Assembly: GCF_001591625.1 (NCBI RefSeq)
Contig: NZ_BCVG01000006.1
Coordinates: 1 to 64,000 of the forward strand
Length of the DNA stretch: 64,000 bases
Direction of reading: 5' to 3'
DNA from: Metabacillus fastidiosus NBRC 101226
GTDB lineage: Bacteria; Bacillota; Bacilli; Bacillales; Bacillaceae
Made by a program: the position numbers and the translations under genes. A model generated the notes under the pieces. That model was given only the letters and a program-made list of their open reading frames with translations. It searched no databases and was not told where the DNA came from. Each line of letters opens with the position of its first letter. Positions within the stretch are counted from its first letter, which is position 1. This document shows, piece after piece, positions 37,323 through 46,110 of the stretch.

Positions 37323-38918
37323 ATGAATGTGGAAACAAACAATATAAATATCTCTTTATCTGACAGGTGGTCACAGTTAAAGCGGGATGGTAAAGAGATT
37401 TATTTTCGGGGATACTTTTATTATAAAGGAAAGCTTTTTACAGAAAAAGAAATAGAAGAAATGCTTTCCTTCTCTTATTCAAGTGACTGGATAAAAGAAG
37501 TAAGCGGCGAGTTTGCTTTTATTTTTCGAGATGAACAGAAAGTAGCAGCAGCAGTAGACCGTAAGCGGTCAATTCCTCTATTTTATTATAAAAGAGACTC
37601 TGCTTTTATTTTAACCGATGAGCTTTCTTCAAAACAAATACAAGCTGGAATAAATGATTTATCTAAATATGAATTTATTTTAACCGGTTATGTGGCGAGT
37701 GATCGGACATTATTTCAAGACGTTTGGCAAATTGAAGCTGGACAGATGATCGTTTATGAAGAAGGTAATGTAAAGAAAGAAAACTATTTTCACTATTATC
37801 ATTCACCGGTTGAAATAGATGTTAATGATGCAGCTGAAGAGCTGGAGAAAAGATTTAAACAAACGTTTGAACAAATGTATAAACGTGTGAAAGACAAGGG
37901 AATTATCATTCCTTTAAGCGGCGGTTATGACTCTCGTATTATTGCTCTTCTTCTAAAGGAGATGGGAGCAGAAAAGATTACCACTTTTACATATGGTCAT
38001 CCGGAGAGTAAAGAAGCGCTCAGAAGTAAAGAAATTGCCACACGTCTCGGATTAGAATGGACAATTTTCCCTTATAATAAAAGTAGTTGGTATAAATGGT
38101 ATCATTCAGCTGAATGGCAGGAGTATGAGCAGTTCGGTACAAATGAATCCTCTATGGCTCATATTCAGGATTTCCCTGCAGTTAGACACTTGCTGCGAGA
38201 GAAACAAGCAGCTGATCACGAGTATGTATTTATACCAGGTCACTCAGGTGACTTTATTGCAGGCAGCCATATTCCGTATGAGTTAACAGTAGACCGTAAG
38301 TATTCTCTTGATGATGTTGTAAATGAAGTGATGAAAAGACATCATCGCCTTTGGACAACGAATAATTCAGCTGTAAATGGTCATGTTCATTCCGCAATAA
38401 AAGAACAGCTTCAAGGTTTCTCATATGAAAACAGGGAAGAAGCGAGTGCTCTTTTTGAATATTGGGACTGGAAGGAAAGACAGTGTAAGTTTATTATTAA
38501 TTCATTGCGCGTATATGAATTTTATAATCAAGGTTGGGAAATTCCTCTTTGGGATGACAGTCTTGTTTCTTTCTTTCTCAATGTACCGGTTGAATATCGT
38601 TTCAAAAAGTATCTATATGACTTTACATTGCATAAGATGTATCCTGATTATTTTGATAAACCGGTTAATTCAGCTGGAAATGCTTCATCTTTTTCGAAAA
38701 AATATGGAGTATTGTATCCATTATTAAAAAGCATGTACAATAAAAAAGAATTGTACAGCCGCTATCATAAAGATCCGATGGAGTGGTACGGAATTACGGG
38801 TAATTATATGAATTATTTAAATTCCATTTCCTTTAAGGATAATGGAAGCAAGTATGTGAATCCGTATAATATCAATTCAATTTTAGTGAAAAATTATATG
38901 AATAATTTAAAGGGTTGA
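37323..38918 (+). CDS. Asparagine-synthase-like amidotransferase lacking the glutaminase Cys
   Basis: The ATP-pyrophosphatase domain is clear, with PLSGGYDSR near residues 197-205 and a C-terminal asparagine-synthase region. The N-terminal part keeps some features of a class II glutaminase (GEFAFIFRD, DRKRSIPLFYY) but is shortened and has no Cys after the initiator Met. It may use free ammonia or a partner. Relatives in O-antigen clusters, such as WbpS, turn uronic acids into uronamides. I infer the same for the mannuronic acid made here. The exact start is unclear: GTG 37320, ATG 37323 and GTG 37329 are all close to aggtga. Confidence 0.8.
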   Translation: MNVETNNINISLSDRWSQLKRDGKEIYFRGYFYYKGKLFTEKEIEEMLSFSYSSDWIKEVSGEFAFIFRDEQKVAAAVDRKRSIPLFYYKRDSAFILTDELSSKQIQAGINDLSKYEFILTGYVASDRTLFQDVWQIEAGQMIVYEEGNVKKENYFHYYHSPVEIDVNDAAEELEKRFKQTFEQMYKRVKDKGIIIPLSGGYDSRIIALLLKEMGAEKITTFTYGHPESKEALRSKEIATRLGLEWTIFPYNKSSWYKWYHSAEWQEYEQFGTNESSMAHIQDFPAVRHLLREKQAADHEYVFIPGHSGDFIAGSHIPYELTVDRKYSLDDVVNEVMKRHHRLWTTNNSAVNGHVHSAIKEQLQGFSYENREEASALFEYWDWKERQCKFIINSLRVYEFYNQGWEIPLWDDSLVSFFLNVPVEYRFKKYLYDFTLHKMYPDYFDKPVNSAGNASSFSKKYGVLYPLLKSMYNKKELYSRYHKDPMEWYGITGNYMNYLNSISFKDNGSKYVNPYNINSILVKNYMNNLKG

Positions 38919-38922
38919 TGAA

Positions 38923-39981
38923 ATGAAAATTGTAACGGTACTAGGAGCGAGACCGCAATTTATTAAAGCAGGACCTGTCTCACGCGAAATTAGAAAAAAT
39001 CATGAGGAAATCATTATCCATACTGGTCAGCATTATGATGCGAATATGTCGGATATCTTTTTCACTGAATTAAATATTCCAAAGCCTGACTATCATCTTA
39101 ATGTAGGCTCAGGCTCACATGGTGTGCAAACAGCTAATATGCTTATTCAGATTGAGGAGATTTTACTAAAAGAAACACCTGATTATGTATTAGTGTACGG
39201 TGATACGAATTCAACATTAGCAGGGTCGCTTGCAGCATCAAAACTTCATATTCCGATCGTCCATGTAGAAGCGGGATTAAGAAGTTTTAATAAGAAAATG
39301 CCTGAAGAAGTAAACCGTATTTTAACAGATCATGTATCAAGCTTCTTATTCTGTCCGAGTGATACGTCAGTGAACAATCTGAAAGAGGAAAACATTACGA
39401 AACATGTCTATAATGTCGGTGATGTTATGTATGATGCTGTTCGTTATAATCAGGATATTGCTGACAAATCAACAATCTTAACAGATATCGGTGCAGCTTC
39501 AAAAGATTATTATTTAATTACTGTTCACCGTGCAGAAAATACAGAAGACCGTGAGCGTATTGAAAATATTCTTGCTGCATTCAGCCAAATAGAAGGAACA
39601 AAGGTGTGGCCGATCCATCCACGTACAAAAAATAAACTTCTGTCTTATGGAATTGATCTTGATAAGATTCCAGGATTAAAGGTTATTGAACCAATTGGCT
39701 ATTTAGACATGTTATGCCTTGAAAAAAATGCGAAAAAGATTTTAACTGATTCCGGTGGAGTACAAAAGGAAGCTTATTTCGTTCAAACACCATGTGTAAC
39801 ATTACGTGATGAGACAGAATGGGTAGAAACATTGAAGGATAACGCGAATGTGCTTGTCGGTGCCGATACAGAGAAAATATTAGAAGCAGTTCAGCTCACA
39901 TGCAATTCAGACTATCCGCCAATATTCGGTTCTGGAAATACATCTGAACAAATTGTGAAAATTTTAAGCGATAATCAATAA
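38923..39981 (+). CDS. UDP-N-acetylglucosamine 2-epimerase family (WbpI-like)
   Basis: A 352-residue member of the non-hydrolysing epimerase family, with VLGARPQFIKAGPVS, HTGQHYD, GDTNSTLAG, VHVEAGLRS, PEEVNR and DSGGVQKEA. It inverts C2 of a UDP sugar. In this operon the natural role is the last step, giving UDP-2,3-diacetamido-mannuronic acid as by WbpI. The alternative is ordinary UDP-ManNAc formation. It starts 4 bases after the amidotransferase stop, so the two are coupled. Confidence 0.9.
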   Translation: MKIVTVLGARPQFIKAGPVSREIRKNHEEIIIHTGQHYDANMSDIFFTELNIPKPDYHLNVGSGSHGVQTANMLIQIEEILLKETPDYVLVYGDTNSTLAGSLAASKLHIPIVHVEAGLRSFNKKMPEEVNRILTDHVSSFLFCPSDTSVNNLKEENITKHVYNVGDVMYDAVRYNQDIADKSTILTDIGAASKDYYLITVHRAENTEDRERIENILAAFSQIEGTKVWPIHPRTKNKLLSYGIDLDKIPGLKVIEPIGYLDMLCLEKNAKKILTDSGGVQKEAYFVQTPCVTLRDETEWVETLKDNANVLVGADTEKILEAVQLTCNSDYPPIFGSGNTSEQIVKILSDNQ

Positions 39982-39987
39982 TAGAAA

Positions 39988-40020
39988 GGAGCTGTCAAAC
40001 CGAAGGCGAGACAGCTTCTT
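39988..40020 (+). terminator. Weak terminator-like hairpin
   Basis: agctgtc (39990-39996) pairs with gacagct (40010-40016), followed by tcttg rather than a T run. It may reduce read-through into the wzy-like gene. Confidence 0.4.
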
Positions 40021-40040
40021 GTATAAATATAAATTGTTTT

Positions 40041-40152
40041 CTGACATAATCGAGAGTTCGCTGATATACCGGAAAAATCGCTGATATATTGGAAAAGTCG
40101 CCGATATAATAGAGAATTCGCTGATATATCAGGAAAGTTCATTGATATACAG
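40041..40152. repeat. Degenerate tandem repeat, 20-bp period
   Basis: Five complete units start at 40041, 40061, 40081, 40101 and 40121, with part of a sixth. The best pair differ at few positions (ctgatataccggaaaaatcg and ctgatatattggaaaagtcg). The period is exact, the units are not, and there are no spacers, so it is not a CRISPR array. It lies between the epimerase and the polymerase genes. Confidence 0.85.
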
Positions 40153-40202
40153 TTAACGTGAACCCATTATGTTGGATTTATATAATGTTGGAGGATTAAA
40201 TC

Positions 40203-41570
40203 TTGTTTTATATTGTAATTTGGCTCATCGTTGCTGTTATTTCTTTTATTTTATTTAAAAAGTCAGCAGGAACGATGACATTATTAAAACCGAATATACT
40301 ATCGATTGTGTTTTACTACTCTTTATTTATTTCTTCTTTTATCGGCAGCTTACTCATTGCTTTAAACATAGATAAACATTATATGATCGATCTTCTAGCA
40401 GATGATCGTTTCCGAACGATTGGTTTTTTTGCTATTTGTTTCGTCATGATTATGCTTCCTCTTTCTATGTTGTTCGTTACAAAGCTAATTGGTTTTAATC
40501 CTGAAAAAGAATTTAATGACTATATAAATGCACCGGTTCAAATTGAGAATGATAAAATGACTTATTTAATATTTGTAGGATTTACAGGTCTGTCATGTTT
40601 ATCCATTTTGTATACTGTTTATCATTTACATTCCATTCCGATTCTCGAGCTTTTGAGGGGCAGCAGTAATTTAGCTGAACTCCGGATAGAGGCAGCAAGA
40701 AATTTTGGTGGAAATACACTGATTCGTAATATTTTTGCGATTGGTCTTACTCCGCTTTTATCAATGATTACCTTTATCTACAGTTATAAAACAAGACAGC
40801 TCAGGTGGATTCTTTTATTTTTCATTACAACTGGGGGAGCAGTCTTTATTCAAATTTATGATTTATCGAAGGGCCCGATCTTTTTCTATCTGCTTATGTT
40901 CATCTTATTGCTTCTTTATTTGAACATTATAAAGCTTAATTGGAGAAGAATTGCTATTCTTGGGGGAGCAGGTATAGCTGCTATTGTAGTTATGTATGTG
41001 TTTATCCAAGGTGTAGAGGATGTTGATCAGTTTTTTGATTATAATCGTGGACCGATTGGAAGGCTTATTTTAACGCAAATTGCAGGCTTCTATTTTCATC
41101 TTGAGCTTTTTACAGACCGTATGCCGCTTTTATTCGGACAAAGCTTACCGTCGTCTATCACAGGGTTATACGATATAGAACAAGTTCGTTCAGCGAGACT
41201 TGCTATGGAAGTTTATTTTCCTACACGTGTAGAAGAGGGAACAGCAGGGGTGTTAAATACACTTTTTGCAGGTGAAGCATTTGCTAACTTTGGTTATATC
41301 GGAATGATTATTGGAACAGTCTATGTCGGTGTATTTATTCAGCTTGTATATATCGCATTTTTAAGAATTCCGAAAAATCCTTTATTTATTGCTCTATTCA
41401 TCTACTTTACTGTTAACATTCCACGTGTTGTCATCGGTGGTTTTACAGATTTTCTTTTAAATATTTTATGGATTGCGCTTATTATCATTTTGACGTCACC
41501 ATTTATTGTTTTAAAAGTATATCGCTTGTTTATACGAAGAAGAAAAGAGCTCGATTCGAATATTGGTTAG
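40203..41570 (+). CDS. Wzy-type polysaccharide repeat-unit polymerase
   Basis: A 455-residue integral membrane protein with about twelve helices and a large loop (around 285-350) containing DYNRGPIGRLI and a predicted outer segment, as in O-antigen/SCWP polymerases. Such proteins diverge strongly, so the call rests on topology and on its place with Wzz and Wzx. The start is TTG 40203 behind ggagg. It is set 221 bases from the rest of the operon by the tandem repeats, and a strong terminator follows. Confidence 0.8.
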   Translation: MFYIVIWLIVAVISFILFKKSAGTMTLLKPNILSIVFYYSLFISSFIGSLLIALNIDKHYMIDLLADDRFRTIGFFAICFVMIMLPLSMLFVTKLIGFNPEKEFNDYINAPVQIENDKMTYLIFVGFTGLSCLSILYTVYHLHSIPILELLRGSSNLAELRIEAARNFGGNTLIRNIFAIGLTPLLSMITFIYSYKTRQLRWILLFFITTGGAVFIQIYDLSKGPIFFYLLMFILLLLYLNIIKLNWRRIAILGGAGIAAIVVMYVFIQGVEDVDQFFDYNRGPIGRLILTQIAGFYFHLELFTDRMPLLFGQSLPSSITGLYDIEQVRSARLAMEVYFPTRVEEGTAGVLNTLFAGEAFANFGYIGMIIGTVYVGVFIQLVYIAFLRIPKNPLFIALFIYFTVNIPRVVIGGFTDFLLNILWIALIIILTSPFIVLKVYRLFIRRRKELDSNIG

Positions 41571-41578
41571 ATAAGAAA

Positions 41579-41613
41579 ATAGGCTAGCGCAAAACTGTTT
41601 TGCGCTAGCCTAT
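41579..41613. terminator. Bidirectional terminator
   Basis: A 16-bp perfect stem (41579-41594 with 41598-41613) around a 3-base loop, with aaaa/tttt next to the loop. It separates the convergent polymerase and amidase genes. Confidence 0.9.
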
Positions 41614-41631
41614 TAATATTTGCTTATTTTG

Positions 41632-43620
41632 TTATTTACCTCTACTGAAATAATCTTTAATACCTTCAAGAATACCTTCAGCAGCTTTGTTTCTCGTATC
41701 ATCGCTGCGAAGCATTTCTTCTTCTGTTGGGTTAGAAATGAATGCTAAATCAACTAAAACACTTGTTAATTTATTATGTTTTAATACATAGTAAGTATCA
41801 TCCGTTTTAACTTTGCGATCCGTAGTATTCAAGCTGCCAATTAATGATTTTTGAATATCTTTAGCTAATAATTCACTGTTTGTTCCTTTTTTCTTAGTGT
41901 TAAGAAATGTTTCTGTTCCTTTTGCTGAACTTTTAACACTTGCATTTGCATGGATACTTATAAAAATATCTCCTTTAGATGCGTTTGAAATTTTGACTCG
42001 ATTAGCTAATGAGACAGAAATATCTCGATCACGAGTGAGTATAACAGTAGCTCCTTCTTGTTCAAGTGCTTCTTTTAATTTCTTAACAACGGAAAGGGTT
42101 ACTTCTTTCTCTTTAAGCTTTGTCGGTCCAACTGCACCTGGATCAGTACCACCATGTCCAGCATCAAGGACGATCTTCTTACCTGATAAAACACTTGGCT
42201 TATTTGGAATAGCCGGTGCTACATCTGTTGTGTTTTCTTCTGCGATCCAGCCGCGAATACCTTTTGTATTTTCCACATAAAGTGATTGGCTGGAAGCAGA
42301 TAAGACTAATAGTTTATCTCCTTTTACAACTTTTGCAGAAGATGCAGAGGTTTTAGATATATCCTTATATAGTGAATCATCTACAATTGAATAAACAAAA
42401 TTTCTAGTCGATAAATCGGTAAATAATTCCTGTTTAGGAATCCAGCCCTTTATTTTATTAGAAAGTTCTACATTATACCAATGCTCATTGTTACTATTAA
42501 TAAATTCATATAGAACTTTAACATTTGTTCCTTCCTTGATATGTGCTAATTTTTTGTAGTGATTCATAGCACCCCAATAAACATAAGTATTTTTTGTTCC
42601 CGCTTTTAATGTTTGATTTATATAAACAACATCACCAGTAACAAATTTAGCATTAATCCAACCGAGCTGGCCATCTTCTAATTTAACTTGATACCAGAGT
42701 TCATTTACATCATTAGTAAGGTAATTAACAACATATACTGCAGAACCTTTAGATAATGATAAAAGAACATCAGCTGAATTTTGAGATTCAGTTCTTACAT
42801 TCCCGTATTGGGTTAAATAATAAGAAGTATTTACTTTAGGTTCTTTTGAAACTTCATTAGAGAGAACCCATGCCTTTACACCATTCGGTAATTCTATATT
42901 AAGCCATTTTTCATTTTTCTTATTCGTAAACTCACCAACTGCTTTGAATGCTTCGTTTTCTTTAGCAGTGTAAACAACTCTATTTGAATCTAATGCACCG
43001 TTATGAATCTTTGTATTTCCTTTTTTGATATACACTGCTTTTTCAGAAAAAGGTTTCTCTTTTTCTTGAATAACTTGGTCTGTCTTTTTTAAATTACTAG
43101 AATTCTCTTTAATAGCTGTGTTAATTAATTGTTCTATGTATACCCAGCCTTGAATGTTTCCTAAGTCAATTTTATACCAGATTTCTCCTGCTTTATTGAC
43201 ATGGGAATCGATGACTGCCACTTTCTGTCCATATTCTATTACTTTTATAATGTTATAATCTATGGCTGCTTCTTTATAGACATTTACATTTCCTTTGCTA
43301 ACGTACATGGATACAGGAAGTTCATTTTTGACAGATATACTTTCCATCTTAACCCATCCTTTAACTCCATTGGATGACACATTCAGCCATTCTTCACCTA
43401 AATTGTTTTCAAATATTCCTATAACACCAACAATTTCATCTTTTTTTAATGTTGATTTTATAGAATCCGCTGTAGTTGCACTCTTATAGAGTTCAGTCTT
43501 TTCTGTATTAACCTCACCTATATAAGGAAAAGTATCAGTTGGTTGTGCAAATACTTTCCTTGGAATATTGAAAGCTAAAAACATGAAAGTAACAAAAAGT
43601 AAAGATTTTAACTGTTTCAA
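41632..43620 (-). CDS. SH3-domain N-acetylmuramoyl-L-alanine amidase paralog with altered active site
   Basis: The signal peptide is followed by six bacterial SH3-like repeats (each about 60 residues, ending GW(V/I)) and a C-terminal Amidase_3 domain (about 485-660). Zinc ligands are present: DAGHGG, the Glu of KEKEV, and SIHANA. The residue that is the catalytic Glu in this family reads Asp624 (VLVDLAFIS), whereas the paralog at 46111 has VLVELGFIS. Activity may be lowered. The start is taken as TTG 43620, which gives a normal signal peptide and matches the same context in the paralog (aaaggag ... attTTGAAACAG). A frame extension to 43674 lies before the ribosome site and crosses a terminator. 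Confidence 0.85.
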   Translation of the reverse strand: MKQLKSLLFVTFMFLAFNIPRKVFAQPTDTFPYIGEVNTEKTELYKSATTADSIKSTLKKDEIVGVIGIFENNLGEEWLNVSSNGVKGWVKMESISVKNELPVSMYVSKGNVNVYKEAAIDYNIIKVIEYGQKVAVIDSHVNKAGEIWYKIDLGNIQGWVYIEQLINTAIKENSSNLKKTDQVIQEKEKPFSEKAVYIKKGNTKIHNGALDSNRVVYTAKENEAFKAVGEFTNKKNEKWLNIELPNGVKAWVLSNEVSKEPKVNTSYYLTQYGNVRTESQNSADVLLSLSKGSAVYVVNYLTNDVNELWYQVKLEDGQLGWINAKFVTGDVVYINQTLKAGTKNTYVYWGAMNHYKKLAHIKEGTNVKVLYEFINSNNEHWYNVELSNKIKGWIPKQELFTDLSTRNFVYSIVDDSLYKDISKTSASSAKVVKGDKLLVLSASSQSLYVENTKGIRGWIAEENTTDVAPAIPNKPSVLSGKKIVLDAGHGGTDPGAVGPTKLKEKEVTLSVVKKLKEALEQEGATVILTRDRDISVSLANRVKISNASKGDIFISIHANASVKSSAKGTETFLNTKKKGTNSELLAKDIQKSLIGSLNTTDRKVKTDDTYYVLKHNKLTSVLVDLAFISNPTEEEMLRSDDTRNKAAEGILEGIKDYFSRGK

Positions 43621-43652
43621 AATACTTAGACTCTCCTTTTCTGTATGATTTA

Positions 43653-43684
43653 GTAAAAAAACCTCTGATAGCACTCAGAGGTTT
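43653..43684 (-). terminator. Terminator-like hairpin in the leader of the amidase gene at 41632
   Basis: On the minus strand aacctctga pairs perfectly with tcagaggtt, followed by a T run, about 40 bases before the TTG start. The sequence just upstream (43684-43710) is shared with the leader of the second amidase gene. It could be an attenuator, or the last barrier to read-through from the SpoIID-like gene. Confidence 0.75.
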
Positions 43685-43891
43685 CATTTCTATTTATTAT
43701 GATAACAAACAAAAAATGTTTGTCTTTGGTATTTATGTAATACTTCATATTTTTTAGATTATTTTGATGAAACAAGTCGATTCTTTGAGATTGATAGAGA
43801 GGTACCATTCTTTTGTAAAGTCATTTTCAATACTAGTTTAATCGCAGATTATGTATGGAGAAAGAGAAGAAAGCCAATTCAAATATTGGAT

Positions 43892-43926
43892 AAGAAAAGG
43901 GGACCTTCTTATAAAAAGAGGCCCCC
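43892..43926 (-). terminator. Rho-independent terminator of the SpoIID-like gene
   Basis: On the minus strand gggggcctctt pairs with aagaaggtcccc, imperfect in the middle, followed by ttttctt. Confidence 0.8.
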
Positions 43927-43940
43927 TTGCTTGTGTCTTT

Positions 43941-45458
43941 CTATTTTGAAACTTCAGTATTAGCGAAATAATGCTTTACAATATTGATTGCTTTCCAGCC
44001 GTTTTCTGCTAATCCTTTTGCGCCGTATTGGCTCATTCCAATTCGATGTCCCCAGCCTTTTCCTGTTAAGGTAATAGAAGTAGGATCAGTATCTTTCGTA
44101 ACAATACTGTTTGCTGTTTGAATTGCTACTTGGTTATCTGAAATAGTAGACTGTGTACCATTTCCCTGCATGACAGCTTGTCCTGATACTGCGAATTGAG
44201 AGTTTTGGCCGTTATTTGTTTGAACGGTATAGCTTTTATTTGCTTCTACAGTAAACCAGTTTGATTTTAGGAAGCCGTAAAATCCTTCAATTGGGAATAG
44301 TTTACGAATAACTGATTCATTTCCTGTAATCGTTTTTGGACCTGCTGATGTTTCGATTGTAATACTTGTAACTTCTCCGTTTGCTCCAGTAGCTTTTGGC
44401 TTTATATCATACAGTACTGTATTGCCAGGGTTAAAACCGAAGCTTTTTAAAATAGTACTGGAGGTAAATGAATTTTCCCAATTGCTATGAGGAGAATTTT
44501 CATACGGGTCATCTACAGAAATAAGATAAGGGAAATTAGCTTGGTTTGAGTTCCATACATCTCCTACATTTGCTGTTTTTCCTCCACTAGTGGAGTAGAA
44601 AAATGTTTGAATAGGTTTCCCATTATGCTTAACGACAATTCCAGCTGTTTCTTCGACAGCTTCTGTTGTTCTTTTATCCTCTGTACTGTAGCCGCCGTAA
44701 ACTTGGCTTGCTGTTGTATTTTTTAATGACATACTGTTTGCGGCATAGCTTCTAGCAACAATTGCTTGTGCTTTAAGTGCTTCTTTATGCCAAGAAGCCG
44801 GCATTTCATTTGGAATAACTCCTTTTAAATAATCTTCGAGATCAAGATTATTTAAAACTGTTACTTTTCCACTTGTTTTGGGTAAAAGAGAAATACCACC
44901 TCGGTACGTTTTTTTACCGATTGTAACGATTGGTGTTGAAATCGAGTTATTTTCAATCAATGTTGTTTTAGCAGGAACCCATCCTTTTTGTCCATTTGCT
45001 AAGAGAACATTATACCAAGTTTCTCCTTTATCATTGACAAGGCTTTCAATATATTCAGCTATTTCTGCTTTTGATAAAGTGGCTCTCGTTTCAGAATCAG
45101 AAGCAGCACTAGCTTTGACACTTGTTGCATTTGTAAATTTCGCATATTTTGCAATATTATCTACTTCTTTTACTTCAAAGCCAGCGCTTGAAGTAAAAGA
45201 AGTTCCTATATTAACGACAACATTTTGACCGGAACGGCTGGCATTCATCGTTATATTAGGCAATAGAAATGTTTTCTCGTTATTCCCTTTATTCGTAAAT
45301 TCATAGATTCCTTGCAGCTTGATACTGCTTGAAGCGGCATCTGCTAATTGAACGGCAACTGGATTTGAATAAGATTTAACAGTTGCAGCACTTGCCTCAT
45401 TATGGATGAAAAGGAGACTTAGAGAAAGAAAGAATGTAAGAATGACTTTGCGGGTCAT
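43941..45458 (-). CDS. SpoIID/LytB-domain protein with SH3-like N-terminal part
   Basis: Signal peptide (about 1-24), then an SH3-like region that includes WYNVLLANGQKGWV (about 143-157). The SpoIID domain spans about 175-500, with YLKGVIPNEMPASW, EALKAQAIVARSYA, YSTSGGKTANV and GWGHRIGMSQYGAKGLA. SpoIID proteins cut glycan strands lacking stem peptides. B. subtilis LytB, in the same family, enhances the amidase LytC. Here it lies between two amidases, so a partner role is likely. It starts 4 bases after the small SH3 gene, in one transcription unit. Confidence 0.9.
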   Translation of the reverse strand: MTRKVILTFFLSLSLLFIHNEASAATVKSYSNPVAVQLADAASSSIKLQGIYEFTNKGNNEKTFLLPNITMNASRSGQNVVVNIGTSFTSSAGFEVKEVDNIAKYAKFTNATSVKASAASDSETRATLSKAEIAEYIESLVNDKGETWYNVLLANGQKGWVPAKTTLIENNSISTPIVTIGKKTYRGGISLLPKTSGKVTVLNNLDLEDYLKGVIPNEMPASWHKEALKAQAIVARSYAANSMSLKNTTASQVYGGYSTEDKRTTEAVEETAGIVVKHNGKPIQTFFYSTSGGKTANVGDVWNSNQANFPYLISVDDPYENSPHSNWENSFTSSTILKSFGFNPGNTVLYDIKPKATGANGEVTSITIETSAGPKTITGNESVIRKLFPIEGFYGFLKSNWFTVEANKSYTVQTNNGQNSQFAVSGQAVMQGNGTQSTISDNQVAIQTANSIVTKDTDPTSITLTGKGWGHRIGMSQYGAKGLAENGWKAINIVKHYFANTEVSK

Positions 45459-45462
45459 AAGC

Positions 45463-46107
45463 TTATTTCACCTCTCCGTGGGCTGCTTGAACCCATCCTT
45501 TTACACCGTTTGATAATTGTACGTTATACCATAATTCATTTTGTTTATTTGTAAATGAACTAATATACTTTACAGTCGTGCCGCTTTTAAGAGTTGCAAC
45601 AACACGTTCTGAAGATACTGCGCTTCTATGAACAGTTGCTGTCGATTTAGCTGTGAAAGAAGTTGGAGCATTTACTGCAGTTTTCGATACATCACCTGAA
45701 TAAATCCAGCCGTATTTATCTGCTGCATATTCTACACGGTACCATGTCCCGTCAGAAGAAAGATGCTCTTCTATTACCTTTAAAGCTTGTCCTTTTGTAA
45801 ATGTTGCGTAAACTCTTTCACTCTTAGCAGCTCCTCTATGGACAGTTGCAGAAGCTGTATTCACATACACGTTGTTTGGAAGAGGGGATACCTCTCCGCC
45901 GTTTTCAAGTGCTTGGCGTAAAGCTTGTACTTCTGTTTCCAAACGGTCAACCTTTGTTTTTAAAGGATTGATTTGGCTTGTAACCCATTCAACACTTGCT
46001 AAAACAACGTTGCCGGCTGCAGAACCGATAGTAGAAGGAGTTAAACTGCCGACTAAAATCCCTGCTGCGAAAACAGAAGAAACGATTGCTAGATTCTTCT
46101 TTTTCAT
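45463..46107 (-). CDS. Small exported protein with coiled coil and two SH3-like domains
   Basis: The 214-residue product has a hydrophobic N-terminal export signal (about 5-30), a short coiled coil (about 45-68, KTKVDRLETEVQALRQAL) and two SH3-like domains (about 78-140 and 150-210). The second ends GVKGWVQAAHGEVK. No catalytic domain is present. It may be a wall-bound scaffold for the neighbouring hydrolases, in the place that the lipoprotein LytA holds in the B. subtilis lytABC operon. Gaps of 3-4 bases tie it to both neighbours. Confidence 0.82.
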   Translation of the reverse strand: MKKKNLAIVSSVFAAGILVGSLTPSTIGSAAGNVVLASVEWVTSQINPLKTKVDRLETEVQALRQALENGGEVSPLPNNVYVNTASATVHRGAAKSERVYATFTKGQALKVIEEHLSSDGTWYRVEYAADKYGWIYSGDVSKTAVNAPTSFTAKSTATVHRSAVSSERVVATLKSGTTVKYISSFTNKQNELWYNVQLSNGVKGWVQAAHGEVK

Positions 46108-46110
46108 AGA

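Noticed and set aside
40041-40152. CRISPR array
   Set aside because: The 20-bp units are contiguous and degenerate, with no spacers and no cas genes nearby.
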